A program made the translations under genes and the position numbers. The notes below the pieces were generated by a model that made no database searches, was not told the origin of the DNA, and worked only from the letters and a program-made list of their open reading frames with translations. From Photorhabdus khanii NC19 (lineage in GTDB: Bacteria > Pseudomonadota > Gammaproteobacteria > Enterobacterales > Enterobacteriaceae), in NCBI RefSeq assembly GCF_000517265.1, contig NZ_AYSJ01000011.1, positions 63,292 to 125,505 on the forward strand: 62,214 nt of DNA. Direction: 5' to 3'. Shown here one piece after another: positions 50,974 to 60,865 of the stretch (position 1 is its first letter; every line of letters starts with the position of its first letter).

Positions 50974-51743
50974 TGAAAGCCGAAGCCATTAATGACAACC
51001 CGGCACTAACGCCGGAAGTCACTGATACTGTCTTGCATCGTCAGTATCAGTTACCGCTGCGCGGAGAAAGCCTAAATCCAATGATTGATGCCGCCACACC
51101 GCTGCTTGGCATGGTAATGCGAATGAGAGACATGGGTGATCAGCCACTGCCGGACCAACTTTACCAACAGGTCGTGACCGATATTCAGGCAATCGAACAA
51201 TTTCTGCAAACTAAAGGTTATGAACCGGGCGCGATTGTCTCTTTCCGCTACATGCTCTGTACCTTCATTGACGAAACCGCACTGGGACATGGCTGGAACA
51301 GCAAAAATGAGTGGTTACAACAATCACTGCTGGTGAGATTTCACAATGAAACCTGGGGCGGTGAAAAAGTCTTTCAGTTGCTGGAGCGTCTAATGGGTGA
51401 ACCTAAGCGCTATCAGCATCTGCTGGAATTTATCTATCTCTGCTTCTGCCTTGGCTACCGTGGCCGCTACAAAGTGGCTTCGCAGAAAGGTGATGATTTT
51501 GAACATTTATTCCGCCGGTTACACCAACAACTGCACACGCTGCGGGGCGAAGCGCCAGCAACCATTCTGCACAGTAACGCTAACGAGCGTGATGGCCGCT
51601 ACCGACTGGGTAAACGTCTGACCATCAAACACCTGTTCTGGAGCGGCACGGCGCTGCTCGCCGTGGTTTATGGCTTCTATGCTGTCCGGCTACACAGCCA
51701 GACCGAAAACATCTTACAACAGCTAAATAATTTACTGAGCTAG
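50973..51743 (+). CDS. tssL: T6SS membrane protein TssL (DotU)
   Basis: Inner-membrane component of 256 residues, with a cytoplasmic DotU domain (about 45-220, including FIDETALGHGWNSKNEW) and one C-terminal membrane segment (about 228-248). It lacks a peptidoglycan-binding OmpA domain, so anchoring would depend on another protein. Coupled to tssK by one base. Confidence 0.95.
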   Translation: MKAEAINDNPALTPEVTDTVLHRQYQLPLRGESLNPMIDAATPLLGMVMRMRDMGDQPLPDQLYQQVVTDIQAIEQFLQTKGYEPGAIVSFRYMLCTFIDETALGHGWNSKNEWLQQSLLVRFHNETWGGEKVFQLLERLMGEPKRYQHLLEFIYLCFCLGYRGRYKVASQKGDDFEHLFRRLHQQLHTLRGEAPATILHSNANERDGRYRLGKRLTIKHLFWSGTALLAVVYGFYAVRLHSQTENILQQLNNLLS

Positions 51744-51753
51744 GAAAGAACCG

Positions 51754-54384
51754 ATGATCCAGATTGATCTACCCACATTAGTTAACCGCTTAAATCCGAT
51801 GACCCGGCACGCTCTGGAAACGGCGGCAGCGCAGTGTGTCAGCCAGCAGCAACCTGAGATCACTGTCTCTCAGCTACTGCTGCAAATGATCAACACACCT
51901 CTCAGTGATGTCAGAGCGATCTTCAGCCAAGCCGAGGTAGACAGTGACTTGCTGAAAGAACAGCTTGATCAAATGATCCCTCACCATCAAACGATGGTTC
52001 AAGCCTACCCCAACTTCTCCCCGATGTTGGTGGAGTGGTTACAGGATAGCTGGCTGTTAGCATCAACCGAAATGCAGCATCAAGAATTACGCAGCGGTGT
52101 CATGCTAATGACATTGCTGTTCAGCCCGTTACGCTATCTGACACCGCAATCCGCTCGTCTTCTGTCGAGAATAAATCGCGAATTGCTGCGTCAGAATTTC
52201 ACCCAGTGGACTGCCGGCTCTGCCGAACAACCTGTTGTGGAGAACGATAAAAATGGACAAGGAAAAACCGTTGCCAACAGTGACAGCCTACTCGCCCGCT
52301 TTACTCAGAATATGACAGAACAAGCCCGTCAGGGAAAACTCGATCCGGTTCTGTGCCGTGACACCGAAATCGACCTGATGATCGATATTCTCTGCCGTCG
52401 CCGTAAAAATAACCCAATTGTGGTGGGTGAAGCGGGCGTGGGTAAAAGCGCACTGATTGAAGGGCTGGCTTTGCGCATTATTGACAACCAGGTGCCGGAA
52501 AAATTGCACAACAGTGAACTGATGACACTGGATCTGGGCGCGTTACAAGCAGGTGCCGCGGTAAAAGGTGAATTTGAAAAACGCTTCAAAGGCATCATGA
52601 GTGAAATCAGCCAGTCATCCGTACCGGTTATTCTGTTCATTGATGAAGCCCACACGCTGATTGGCGCAGGCAATCAACAGGGCGGACTGGATATCTCCAA
52701 CTTATTGAAACCCGCTCTGGCGCGTGGTGAACTAAAAACTATCGCCGCAACCACTTGGGGCGAATACAAAAAATATTTCGAAAAAGATGCCGCCCTCTCC
52801 CGCCGTTTCCAATTAGTCAAGGTGGCCGAACCCACAGCGGAAGAAGCCATTATCATCATGCGTGGCCTGCGGGCAATTTATGAACAGGCTCATGGCGTCT
52901 TGATCGATGACGAAGCACTGAAAGCCTCTGCGGTATTAAGTGACCGTTACCTCTCCGGTCGTCAATTACCGGATAAAGCGATTGATGTACTGGATACCGC
53001 TTGTGCACGTGTCGCCATTAATCTGACTGCCCCTCCGCGTCAGATTTCCGCACTAAAAAACCAGCACCACCAGCAGCAAATGGAATCGGATGTGCTGGCA
53101 AGGGAACAACGGATGGGGTTGAACCAACATACTGACAGACTGGATGAATTACGGCTGCAACAGCAAGAAACAGCAGAAAAACTGGCTGAACTGGAAGCCA
53201 GTTGGCAGCAGCAGCAACAACTGGTTCAACAAATCATTAAACTGCGCCGTCAGCTATTAACGGATGAAACAACCGATGAACATGAAACATCTGAGGAAAT
53301 AGTGACTGAAGAGCTGATTGCAAAACTGGCTGAACTTAACCAACAATTAGAACAGTTACAACAACAGCAAACACTCATTTCCCCTCATGTGGATAAAAAC
53401 CAAATTGCGGCGGTTATTGCCGAATGGACTGGCGTTCCCCTTAACCGCCTATCGCAGAGTGAGCTTTCCGTTGTCACTGAACTGCCAACCCATCTGGGAC
53501 AAAGCATCAAGGGGCAGGATCTTGCCATCAAATGTCTGCACCAACATCTGTTGACTGCCAGAGCCGACTTGCGCCGCCCCGGTCGCCCACTGGGCGCTTT
53601 CCTGCTGGTCGGTCCAAGCGGTGTCGGTAAAACTGAAACCGTTTTGCAAATTGCGGAATTAATGTTCGGTGGCCGTCAATACCTGACCACCATCAATATG
53701 TCTGAATTTCAGGAAAAACACACAGTTTCCCGCCTGATTGGCTCACCTCCGGGCTATGTGGGATATGGTGAAGGTGGCGTACTCACCGAAGCTATTCGTC
53801 AAAAACCTTACTCAGTCGTCCTGCTTGATGAAGTGGAAAAAGCCCATCCAGATGTACTGAACTTGTTCTATCAGGCATTCGACAAAGGTGAACTGGCCGA
53901 CGGTGAAGGCCGGGTGATTGATTGCAAAAACGTTGTCTTCTTCCTGACCTCTAACCTGGGCTATCAAACCATCGTTGATAACGCTGATAAACCGGAAAAG
54001 ATGAATGACCTGCTCTACCCTGAATTAGCGGCTTTCTTCAAACCGGCGTTACTGGCGCGAATGGAAGTAGTGCCTTATCTACCGCTGGGATACGACACCC
54101 TGAAAACCATTATCCAAGGCAAACTGACTCGCCTCGATAACCTATTACATCAACGTTTCCATGCCGAAGTCACCATCAGTGACGAGGTTATTGAAGAGAT
54201 ACTACAACGGGCAACCCGTGCGGAAAACGGCGCACGTATGCTGGAATCGATCATTGATGGCGCTTTGTTGCCGCCACTATCCCTGTTGCTACTGCAAAAA
54301 ATGGCTTCCGGAAAACAGATCAGTACCATCCAGCTAGCTGTTGATGCACATGAATTCAACGCGGTAGTTGAGGAGATACCATGA
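51754..54384 (+). CDS. clpV: T6SS sheath-disassembly ATPase ClpV (TssH)
   Basis: AAA+ unfoldase of 876 residues that recycles contracted TssBC sheath. N-terminal double Clp-N domain (about 1-165). First AAA module has Walker A GEAGVGKS (about 224-231) and Walker [11 protein letters not shown] coiled-coil middle domain rich in Gln (about 430-530) follows. Second AAA module has Walker A GPSGVGKT (about 619-626) and [10 protein letters not shown]. Its stop overlaps the next gene's start (ATGA). Confidence 0.97.
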   Translation: MIQIDLPTLVNRLNPMTRHALETAAAQCVSQQQPEITVSQLLLQMINTPLSDVRAIFSQAEVDSDLLKEQLDQMIPHHQTMVQAYPNFSPMLVEWLQDSWLLASTEMQHQELRSGVMLMTLLFSPLRYLTPQSARLLSRINRELLRQNFTQWTAGSAEQPVVENDKNGQGKTVANSDSLLARFTQNMTEQARQGKLDPVLCRDTEIDLMIDILCRRRKNNPIVVGEAGVGKSALIEGLALRIIDNQVPEKLHNSELMTLDLGALQAGAAVKGEFEKRFKGIMSEISQSSVPVILFIDEAHTLIGAGNQQGGLDISNLLKPALARGELKTIAATTWGEYKKYFEKDAALSRRFQLVKVAEPTAEEAIIIMRGLRAIYEQAHGVLIDDEALKASAVLSDRYLSGRQLPDKAIDVLDTACARVAINLTAPPRQISALKNQHHQQQMESDVLAREQRMGLNQHTDRLDELRLQQQETAEKLAELEASWQQQQQLVQQIIKLRRQLLTDETTDEHETSEEIVTEELIAKLAELNQQLEQLQQQQTLISPHVDKNQIAAVIAEWTGVPLNRLSQSELSVVTELPTHLGQSIKGQDLAIKCLHQHLLTARADLRRPGRPLGAFLLVGPSGVGKTETVLQIAELMFGGRQYLTTINMSEFQEKHTVSRLIGSPPGYVGYGEGGVLTEAIRQKPYSVVLLDEVEKAHPDVLNLFYQAFDKGELADGEGRVIDCKNVVFFLTSNLGYQTIVDNADKPEKMNDLLYPELAAFFKPALLARMEVVPYLPLGYDTLKTIIQGKLTRLDNLLHQRFHAEVTISDEVIEEILQRATRAENGARMLESIIDGALLPPLSLLLLQKMASGKQISTIQLAVDAHEFNAVVEEIP

Positions 54385-55181
54385 AACAACGGCTGAAAAG
54401 CGCATTAGCGTTATTGGAAAATGACTCTATTGAGCAGCTGGTTCATCACTTTCTTCAAGTGAATCACCAACGCCAGCGTTTTGACGCCTTGCTGGTCTCT
54501 TTGCTTAACGTGAATGAAAGCCGTCTGGAATGCTACCGGCTACCAGCCCCAAACCAGATCAGTGCCCTGCAACTGGATGTCAATATTGGCGATATCAACC
54601 ACCCGCTGGTACAAATCCTGTACAAAGGCACCCCCACAACCTGGAGATCACTCAATCAAGGAGTGCGAGTAGACAATCAAAACTTTCGCACCTTTATAGA
54701 AGAGCTGCCCCACCGCTGTGGTTTGCATGCCATCCCGCTGTTTAACTGCAACGGACAGGCGTGTGGTGTCATTTCTGTTTTCGCCGAAGATGTCAGTCGT
54801 TTTGCTGACGATAGCAACATGTTTTACATCTACTGCTATGTCATGCAGCACCGACTGAAAAGATTGCAGGAATTGGAACAGCTGCGTGAACAACTGCGCC
54901 AGATCCGCCAAGTCTTTCAGACTCAACGCCAGAAAGAAAGACAGCTTGATGAACTATTGGTTTCATTGAGCACCACAGCAGAAAACAAAACATCGGCCAG
55001 CGTCTCTCACGATTACAGCAAAATTGACAACTTGTCTCAGGCAATCGAAGAGTTTGAATGTGCAGTATTGATACAACGCCAGCATGTCTACGGCAACAAT
55101 ACCAAACAGATTGCTGAAAGCTTGGGCATTGCACCACGTACACTGACTTACAAACTGGCAAAATACAGGTGTAAATTATGA
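54381..55181 (+). CDS. GAF/Fis-type regulator, VasH-like but lacking the AAA+ domain
   Basis: A 266-residue protein in the position held by vasH in the V. cholerae-type cluster. The N-terminal part (about 15-160) fits a GAF domain, followed by a coiled coil (about 160-195). The C-terminus (about 220-264) has a Fis-type helix-turn-helix ending QIAESLGIAPRTLTYKLAKY. There are no GAFTGA, Walker A or Walker B motifs, so the sigma-54 activator domain of about 240 residues is absent. The gene is continuous and coupled on both sides (ATGA), so the loss is a domain deletion, not a frameshift. It cannot act as a classical sigma-54 enhancer-binding protein and may be a repressor, antagonist or helper. 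Confidence 0.8.
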   Translation: MKQRLKSALALLENDSIEQLVHHFLQVNHQRQRFDALLVSLLNVNESRLECYRLPAPNQISALQLDVNIGDINHPLVQILYKGTPTTWRSLNQGVRVDNQNFRTFIEELPHRCGLHAIPLFNCNGQACGVISVFAEDVSRFADDSNMFYIYCYVMQHRLKRLQELEQLREQLRQIRQVFQTQRQKERQLDELLVSLSTTAENKTSASVSHDYSKIDNLSQAIEEFECAVLIQRQHVYGNNTKQIAESLGIAPRTLTYKLAKYRCKL

Positions 55182-55828
55182 GTTTCTTGTTACTTGTCAG
55201 TTCATTAATCGCCTCTCTGACGGGCGCACCTGCTGATATTCGGCCAGCTCAGGAAACGACAACAGAGCCTCCACTCTCGGCCTTGTTGCAATGCCGCTCA
55301 GAGCCTTCACCGCTGATCAGGCTCGATTGCTATGACCGTCTATTGGATAAAGTGGATAACATTGCCGTTATACCGTTAGAAAAAACCGGCCCAGCCTGGA
55401 GACAGGCAATGGAACAGGAAATGAAACGAACTGATCATTCAACCGGTTTTATCACTACCCAATCCGAGGGAATACCGACCCGCGTCATACTCACCACACC
55501 TGCGATCGGTGTTCTGCCACCACGGCCGGTACTGATGCTGAGTTGTATTGATAACATCACCCGGATACAGGTCGCGCTAGCTAAACCACAGGACAGTGGT
55601 ACAGTGATGATTTCGACTGACATAACCCAATTCAGCGCCGACTGGTTCTTACGTGAAAACGGCTACCTGCTGGAATCCAGCCGTGGACTACCCGGCATTG
55701 AACAACTTAAACGACTGATGACAGGCCACACCCTAACCATCAAAACCGGCAACGGAAGTCAGATAACATTCAACATTTCTCAACTGGAACAGGCGGTGAA
55801 ACCTTTACGCACCGCCTGTCGTTGGTGA
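55178..55828 (+). CDS. tagO: T6SS-associated protein TagO (VasI)
   Basis: Exported accessory protein of 216 residues with a signal sequence (about 1-17). The family motif is seen in LLQCRSEPSPLIRLDCYDRLLD (two cysteines), described here across about residues 38-59. It corresponds to VCA0118 (VasI) in position and motif. The family has been linked to control of T6SS assembly sites; the function here is inferred. Start overlaps the upstream regulator gene. Confidence 0.88.
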   Translation: MSFLLLVSSLIASLTGAPADIRPAQETTTEPPLSALLQCRSEPSPLIRLDCYDRLLDKVDNIAVIPLEKTGPAWRQAMEQEMKRTDHSTGFITTQSEGIPTRVILTTPAIGVLPPRPVLMLSCIDNITRIQVALAKPQDSGTVMISTDITQFSADWFLRENGYLLESSRGLPGIEQLKRLMTGHTLTIKTGNGSQITFNISQLEQAVKPLRTACRW

Positions 55829-55832
55829 TCCC

Positions 55833-57266
55833 ATGGATATCAGGAAACAATTTGACTGGCAGGAACTCCTGCTGGCCCCCCTATCGGATGAACTGACCGG
55901 CAGGGAACTGAATGAAAACGAACCCGCCTGGGAATATATTGACGGGGAAATGGTTAAGCTGGGATCACTGGCCCATTCCACCCTCGATATTGAAGAGATC
56001 CAGCGTCAGGCGCTGCAACTGTTCAGCGAAAAAAGCAAAGATTTCAGGCTGATGGTTCATTTGTTGCGCACACTGCAACATAGCGGCAACCCCGCTGAAC
56101 TGATACTGGCAATGGAACTGCTGGCCGATTATATCCAGCATTACTGGCAGACCGCCTGGCCACAAAAACCCCTGCTCAAACGTCGCCTGGCCCAGCAGGT
56201 CATTAAACGTTTTGACACTGCTCATACAGGTTTCTGCGAACAGGCGGATGAAACTCAGCGAGAAGCGGCGCAAGGCGCACTGGCCCATCTAGCGCAATGT
56301 TGGCATACCGATGAGCCTGCACTAGCTAAAGAGATCGACCAGCTACGCCCCCGCTATGCCCGCAAACCCGCGCCAAAACCCGTCGCCGCACCGGCTGAAT
56401 CAGCAGAAACCGGCGCACAACCTGCGGGCACCTCCGCGCTGACACCCGCACCGGCACCGGATGTCGCAGTAGACAGTTCCAGTGAAAAAGCCTGGAAACA
56501 GACATTACTCACCGTCGCTGATCTCCTGTGCGAACGCCAGCCCGACATCGCCACAGGTTACCGTCTGCGCCGTTATGCCATCTGGCACACCCTGACCACC
56601 GCACCGACGGCCAGCAGTAAAGGCAAAACCCCACTGGCACCGACTTCGGCAGACCGTACTGCGGATTATCTGGCAAAACTGCCCACAGCCGATAAATCTT
56701 TGCTGCGACAGATAGAACAGAGCCTGACCCTCGCCCCTTACTGGCTTGACGGCCACGCTATCGCAGCTCAGGCCGCCGAAAAACTCGGCTATACCGCCGT
56801 CGCTGGGGCCATCCGTGATGAACTGAAAGCATTTCTTGAACGCCTGCCGGTGTTACAGACCCTGTATTTTTCCGATATGAGTCCGTTTATCTCCTCCTCA
56901 ACCCTGAACTGGCTGCAACCGCCGGCGACTGCGGCCGTCAACGGCGGCGCAACACAGGATCAAGAAGCCATCTGGCAATGTTTCCGGCAACACGGACTGG
57001 AAGCGGCACTCAATGCGGCAGAACAGCACCAGCAGCAACTGACCGAACCCCGGGATCAATTCTACGGTCAGCTGCTCACGGCACAGCTGCTTGAACAGGC
57101 AGGCATGACGGCCCTGGCACAACAACATTACCGGCATCTGTTACAGGCAGGACAACACCTGTTACTCACCCATTGGGAGCCCGGCCTGCTGGCGGCACTG
57201 GCAGAAAAAGCCGCAATGACCGCCGCCCCAAAGGATACGATCGCAAACAGGAGCGTTAACCCATGA
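55833..57266 (+). CDS. tssA: T6SS assembly protein TssA (VasJ type)
   Basis: A 477-residue protein with an N-terminal ImpA-type domain (about 10-130) and a C-terminal TssA/VasJ domain. An Ala/Pro-rich linker (about 175-205) lies between them. TssA caps the growing sheath and coordinates tail assembly. Codon use becomes clearly GC-rich from about 56.2 kb onward. Its stop overlaps the tssM start (ATGA). Confidence 0.9.
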   Translation: MDIRKQFDWQELLLAPLSDELTGRELNENEPAWEYIDGEMVKLGSLAHSTLDIEEIQRQALQLFSEKSKDFRLMVHLLRTLQHSGNPAELILAMELLADYIQHYWQTAWPQKPLLKRRLAQQVIKRFDTAHTGFCEQADETQREAAQGALAHLAQCWHTDEPALAKEIDQLRPRYARKPAPKPVAAPAESAETGAQPAGTSALTPAPAPDVAVDSSSEKAWKQTLLTVADLLCERQPDIATGYRLRRYAIWHTLTTAPTASSKGKTPLAPTSADRTADYLAKLPTADKSLLRQIEQSLTLAPYWLDGHAIAAQAAEKLGYTAVAGAIRDELKAFLERLPVLQTLYFSDMSPFISSSTLNWLQPPATAAVNGGATQDQEAIWQCFRQHGLEAALNAAEQHQQQLTEPRDQFYGQLLTAQLLEQAGMTALAQQHYRHLLQAGQHLLLTHWEPGLLAALAEKAAMTAAPKDTIANRSVNP

Positions 57267-60200
57267 ACTGGCTCTCTCTTCTTCTGAAAAATATCAAAAA
57301 ACCGGCGATGCCGCGCCTGCCGCCGCTCAAAGCCACCGCCTCGCTGATACTGGCCCTCCTGCCCTGTATTGCCCTTATCTGGATATGGTGGTGGGGACCC
57401 GGCTGGCAGTTCAGACAGACCCACCCGCTGGAAAATCTCTCCGCCCGCTGGCTGGCCACCGTCATTATTATCCTGCTGGCACTGGGCTTTATCGGGACGA
57501 AAATCTGGCGCCGTCTGCGTCAGCTCGAAAAACTCAAACTGGATGTGGAGTTGAAAGAGATCGATCCGGTCCTGGCCGATATAACTCATCAGGACAGCTA
57601 CCTTAATCACTGGAAAGAGCAGTTACAGCGCCATCTCGGCACCTGGCATTACCTCTACCAGCGCCCCTGGTACCTGATGCTGGGCAACACCGGCAGCGGC
57701 AAAACCGCACTGATTCAGGAAGGCTACAAACTGACTGATATCTCCCTTCCTGACAGCCATAAAGGGGAAGAGGCTCACCCCCTGCACCTGCGCTGCTGGC
57801 TGGGGGAAAAAGCGGTCATCATTGACCCGGACGGCTTTCTGATCGACCAGATATCACCGTCCGATACCCGCAAGCCCCAGCTGCCCACCCGTCTGTGGCA
57901 ATCGTTACTCGCCTGGCTGACCGAAAACCGTCAGCGCCAGCCCCTCAACGGCATTATTCTGACGGTGGACACTCATCGTTTACTGACCGACAACAAAGAG
58001 CAGCGCGAACGGTATATCGCCGCGCTCCATCTGCGCCTGCAAGATCTGCGGTTAACCCTGCACAACCACCTCCCCTTCTATCTGGTGCTGACCAAACTTG
58101 ATCTGCTGCATGGCTTCAGTGCGGCATTTCAGTCACTGGACAAGCCGCAACGCACACAGATACTGGGCGTCACCTTCAGCCTGAATGCGCATGATGAGCA
58201 CAGCTGGCGTACTGAACTGGCGCAGTTCTGGCACCAGTGGATGCAGCAACTCAATGCCGCGATGCCGGACATGATGCTCAACAAAGTGGATATCAGCCAG
58301 CGCAGCCCGCTGTTCAGTTTCACCCGCCAGATACAGGGGCTGCACAGCTACCTGATTCAGTTGCTGGAGGGCATTCTCTACAATGGCGGCCCGGCACAAC
58401 CCGGACTGCGCGGCGTTTATCTCACCTCGTCCAGACAAATCGGCCAGATGGATGACATCTTTACCCAGTCTGCCGCCGTGCAGTATCACCTGGGGCCACA
58501 GGCCTTTCCGACCTGGCCGGTGGCCGATACCTCCCCCTACTTCACCCGTGCGCTGTTTGAAGACGTCCTGCTGGCCGAACCCAATCTGGCGGCGGAAAAC
58601 CGCCTGTGGTTAAGCCGTAACCGCCGCAAACTCCTGACCTTCTCCACCGCCGGCACCGCGGTCGCCCTGGCGCTGTGGGCCGGCTGGCACTATAACTATC
58701 AGAAAAACTATCGGGCCGGTGAAGAAGTGCTGGCGCAGGCCAAAACCTTCCTGTCCATTCCCCCACCCAAAGGGGAAGACCGCAACGGGAACTTACAGTT
58801 GCCCCTGCTGAACCCTCTCCGGGAAGCGACTCTGGCCTACGGGGATTACCATAAAAAAGGGCTGTTCACTGATATGGGCCTGTATCAAGGTTCCGATGTC
58901 GGGCCGTATGTCGAAAACACCTACCTGCAACTGCTGTCCCAGCGCTTCCTGCCTGCGCTGATGAATGGCCTGCTGGATGACCTGAACCAGGCTGCCAAAG
59001 GCAGTGAAGAGAAACTCGAAGTCCTGCGCATCATGCGGATGCTGGAAGACCGCAGTGGCCGCAATAAGTCACTGGTGGAACAGTACATGCGCGAACGCTG
59101 GAGTCAGGTCTTTAACGGCCAGCGGCAGGTGCAGGAACAGTTACTCACCCACCTCGACTATACGCTGGACCATACGGACTGGCGGGCGGCCCGGGAAGCA
59201 GATAACCCGGCGGCTATCAGCCGCTTTGCCCCTTACCAACGCCCGATGATAAACGCTCAGAAAGAACTGAGCCAGCTCTCCATTTACCAGCGGGTGTACC
59301 AGACCCTGCGCATCAAAGCCCAGGACTCACTGCCGCCGCCTCTCAACCTGCGTGACCAGATTGGCCCCAGCTTTGACAGCCTCTTTATCGCCAATAATGA
59401 CAAACAGCTGATTATCCCGCAGTTCCTGACGATGAACGGCCTGAACAACTACTTCGTCAAACAGGACGACCAGCTGATTGACCTGACCGTGATGGACAGC
59501 TGGGTACTGAACCTGTCACACAACGTGCAGTACAGCGAGACCGACCGTCAAGAAATTCAGCGCCAAATCACCGAGCAGTACCTGGGCGATTACACCGCCA
59601 CCTGGCGCGGGGCCATGAACAACCTGGATATCCGTCACTTTACCGATATCCCGCAAGCCATCGGTGCCATTGAACAGGTCATCAGCGGGGAACAGCCTCT
59701 CAGCCGCGCATTGCAAATCCTCAGCGACAACACCCGCCTGCCGGTGATTAATGATACCCTGCCGGCCAAAGAGCAACAGCAGTTACGCGACACGCCGGAT
59801 TATCGCCTGCTGGTACGCATCAACCGGGAGTTCGCCCCGGAAACCGCCGTGCTGGTGGAATACGGGGATAAAAACAGCACCCTACAGGGGGTGTATCAGA
59901 AACTGACCGAGCTGCACCGCTACCTGCTGGCGATTCAGAACGCCCCGGTACCGGGTAAAGCCGCCCTGAAAGCGGTCCAGCTGCGACTGGAACAGAACAA
60001 CAGCGACCCCATCTTCGAAGTGCAGCAGCTGGCGAAAAACCTGCCGGCACCGTTAAACCGCTGGGTCGGTGAACTGGCTGAACAGGCGTGGCGGGTGGTC
60101 ATGAGGGAAGCGGTCAGCTCGCTGGAAGTCGAATGGAGCGAAAACGTCGTCAAACAGTACCAGACCTACCTGGCCGGCCGCTATCCGTTCAACCCGGAAG

Positions 60201-60808
60201 CCACCCAGGATGTGCCGCTCAGTGAGTTCGACCGCTTCTTCCGGCCGGGCGGCACGCTGGATGCCTTCTATCAGCAAAACCTCAAACCGTTTGTCGAGAA
60301 CAACCTGACCTACGGTACGGACGGGGAACAGCTTATCCGCCCGGATGTGCTGAAACAGCTGACCCTGGCTAACCGTATTCGCGACACCTTCTTCACGCCG
60401 CAAAACGGCCTCGGGACCCAGTTTGCCATTGAACCCCTCAGCCTGACCGGCAATAAACGCCGCAGCCTGCTTAACCTCGACGGACAGTTACTCGATTATG
60501 CCCATGGCCGCGGCAGCATCGTACACTTAATCTGGCCAAACTCGATGCGGGCCGGGGTGGAAAGTCAGCTCACGCTGATACCGGACGTCAGTGGCAAATC
60601 CCCACGCGCCATCAGCTTCACCGGCCCGTGGGCACAACTGCGACTGATTAACAGCGGCAAACTGACCAACGTACGTCAGGATTCCTTTGATGTGCTGTTC
60701 AGCGTGGATGGCGGTGACATGACCTACCGTATCTACGTGGATGAATCCGACAACCCGTTTGCCGGCGGCCTGTTCAGCCAGTTCACACTGCCCGATACAC
60801 TCTATTAA
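57263..60808 (+). CDS. tssM: T6SS membrane-complex protein TssM (IcmF/VasK)
   Basis: Large inner-membrane protein of 1181 residues. Two N-terminal membrane segments (about 24-43 and 62-80) are followed by a cytoplasmic NTPase domain with Walker A GNTGSGKT (about 139-147). A third membrane segment lies at about 453-472, and a long periplasmic domain ends with the beta region that contacts TssJ. GC-rich compared with tssB-tssL. Confidence 0.96.
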   Translation: MNWLSLLLKNIKKPAMPRLPPLKATASLILALLPCIALIWIWWWGPGWQFRQTHPLENLSARWLATVIIILLALGFIGTKIWRRLRQLEKLKLDVELKEIDPVLADITHQDSYLNHWKEQLQRHLGTWHYLYQRPWYLMLGNTGSGKTALIQEGYKLTDISLPDSHKGEEAHPLHLRCWLGEKAVIIDPDGFLIDQISPSDTRKPQLPTRLWQSLLAWLTENRQRQPLNGIILTVDTHRLLTDNKEQRERYIAALHLRLQDLRLTLHNHLPFYLVLTKLDLLHGFSAAFQSLDKPQRTQILGVTFSLNAHDEHSWRTELAQFWHQWMQQLNAAMPDMMLNKVDISQRSPLFSFTRQIQGLHSYLIQLLEGILYNGGPAQPGLRGVYLTSSRQIGQMDDIFTQSAAVQYHLGPQAFPTWPVADTSPYFTRALFEDVLLAEPNLAAENRLWLSRNRRKLLTFSTAGTAVALALWAGWHYNYQKNYRAGEEVLAQAKTFLSIPPPKGEDRNGNLQLPLLNPLREATLAYGDYHKKGLFTDMGLYQGSDVGPYVENTYLQLLSQRFLPALMNGLLDDLNQAAKGSEEKLEVLRIMRMLEDRSGRNKSLVEQYMRERWSQVFNGQRQVQEQLLTHLDYTLDHTDWRAAREADNPAAISRFAPYQRPMINAQKELSQLSIYQRVYQTLRIKAQDSLPPPLNLRDQIGPSFDSLFIANNDKQLIIPQFLTMNGLNNYFVKQDDQLIDLTVMDSWVLNLSHNVQYSETDRQEIQRQITEQYLGDYTATWRGAMNNLDIRHFTDIPQAIGAIEQVISGEQPLSRALQILSDNTRLPVINDTLPAKEQQQLRDTPDYRLLVRINREFAPETAVLVEYGDKNSTLQGVYQKLTELHRYLLAIQNAPVPGKAALKAVQLRLEQNNSDPIFEVQQLAKNLPAPLNRWVGELAEQAWRVVMREAVSSLEVEWSENVVKQYQTYLAGRYPFNPEATQDVPLSEFDRFFRPGGTLDAFYQQNLKPFVENNLTYGTDGEQLIRPDVLKQLTLANRIRDTFFTPQNGLGTQFAIEPLSLTGNKRRSLLNLDGQLLDYAHGRGSIVHLIWPNSMRAGVESQLTLIPDVSGKSPRAISFTGPWAQLRLINSGKLTNVRQDSFDVLFSVDGGDMTYRIYVDESDNPFAGGLFSQFTLPDTLY

Positions 60809-60865
60809 TCCATCATAAAAAAGCCCCTGCCCCGCGCCAGCGGCGGCAGGCAAGGATAAACTGCC

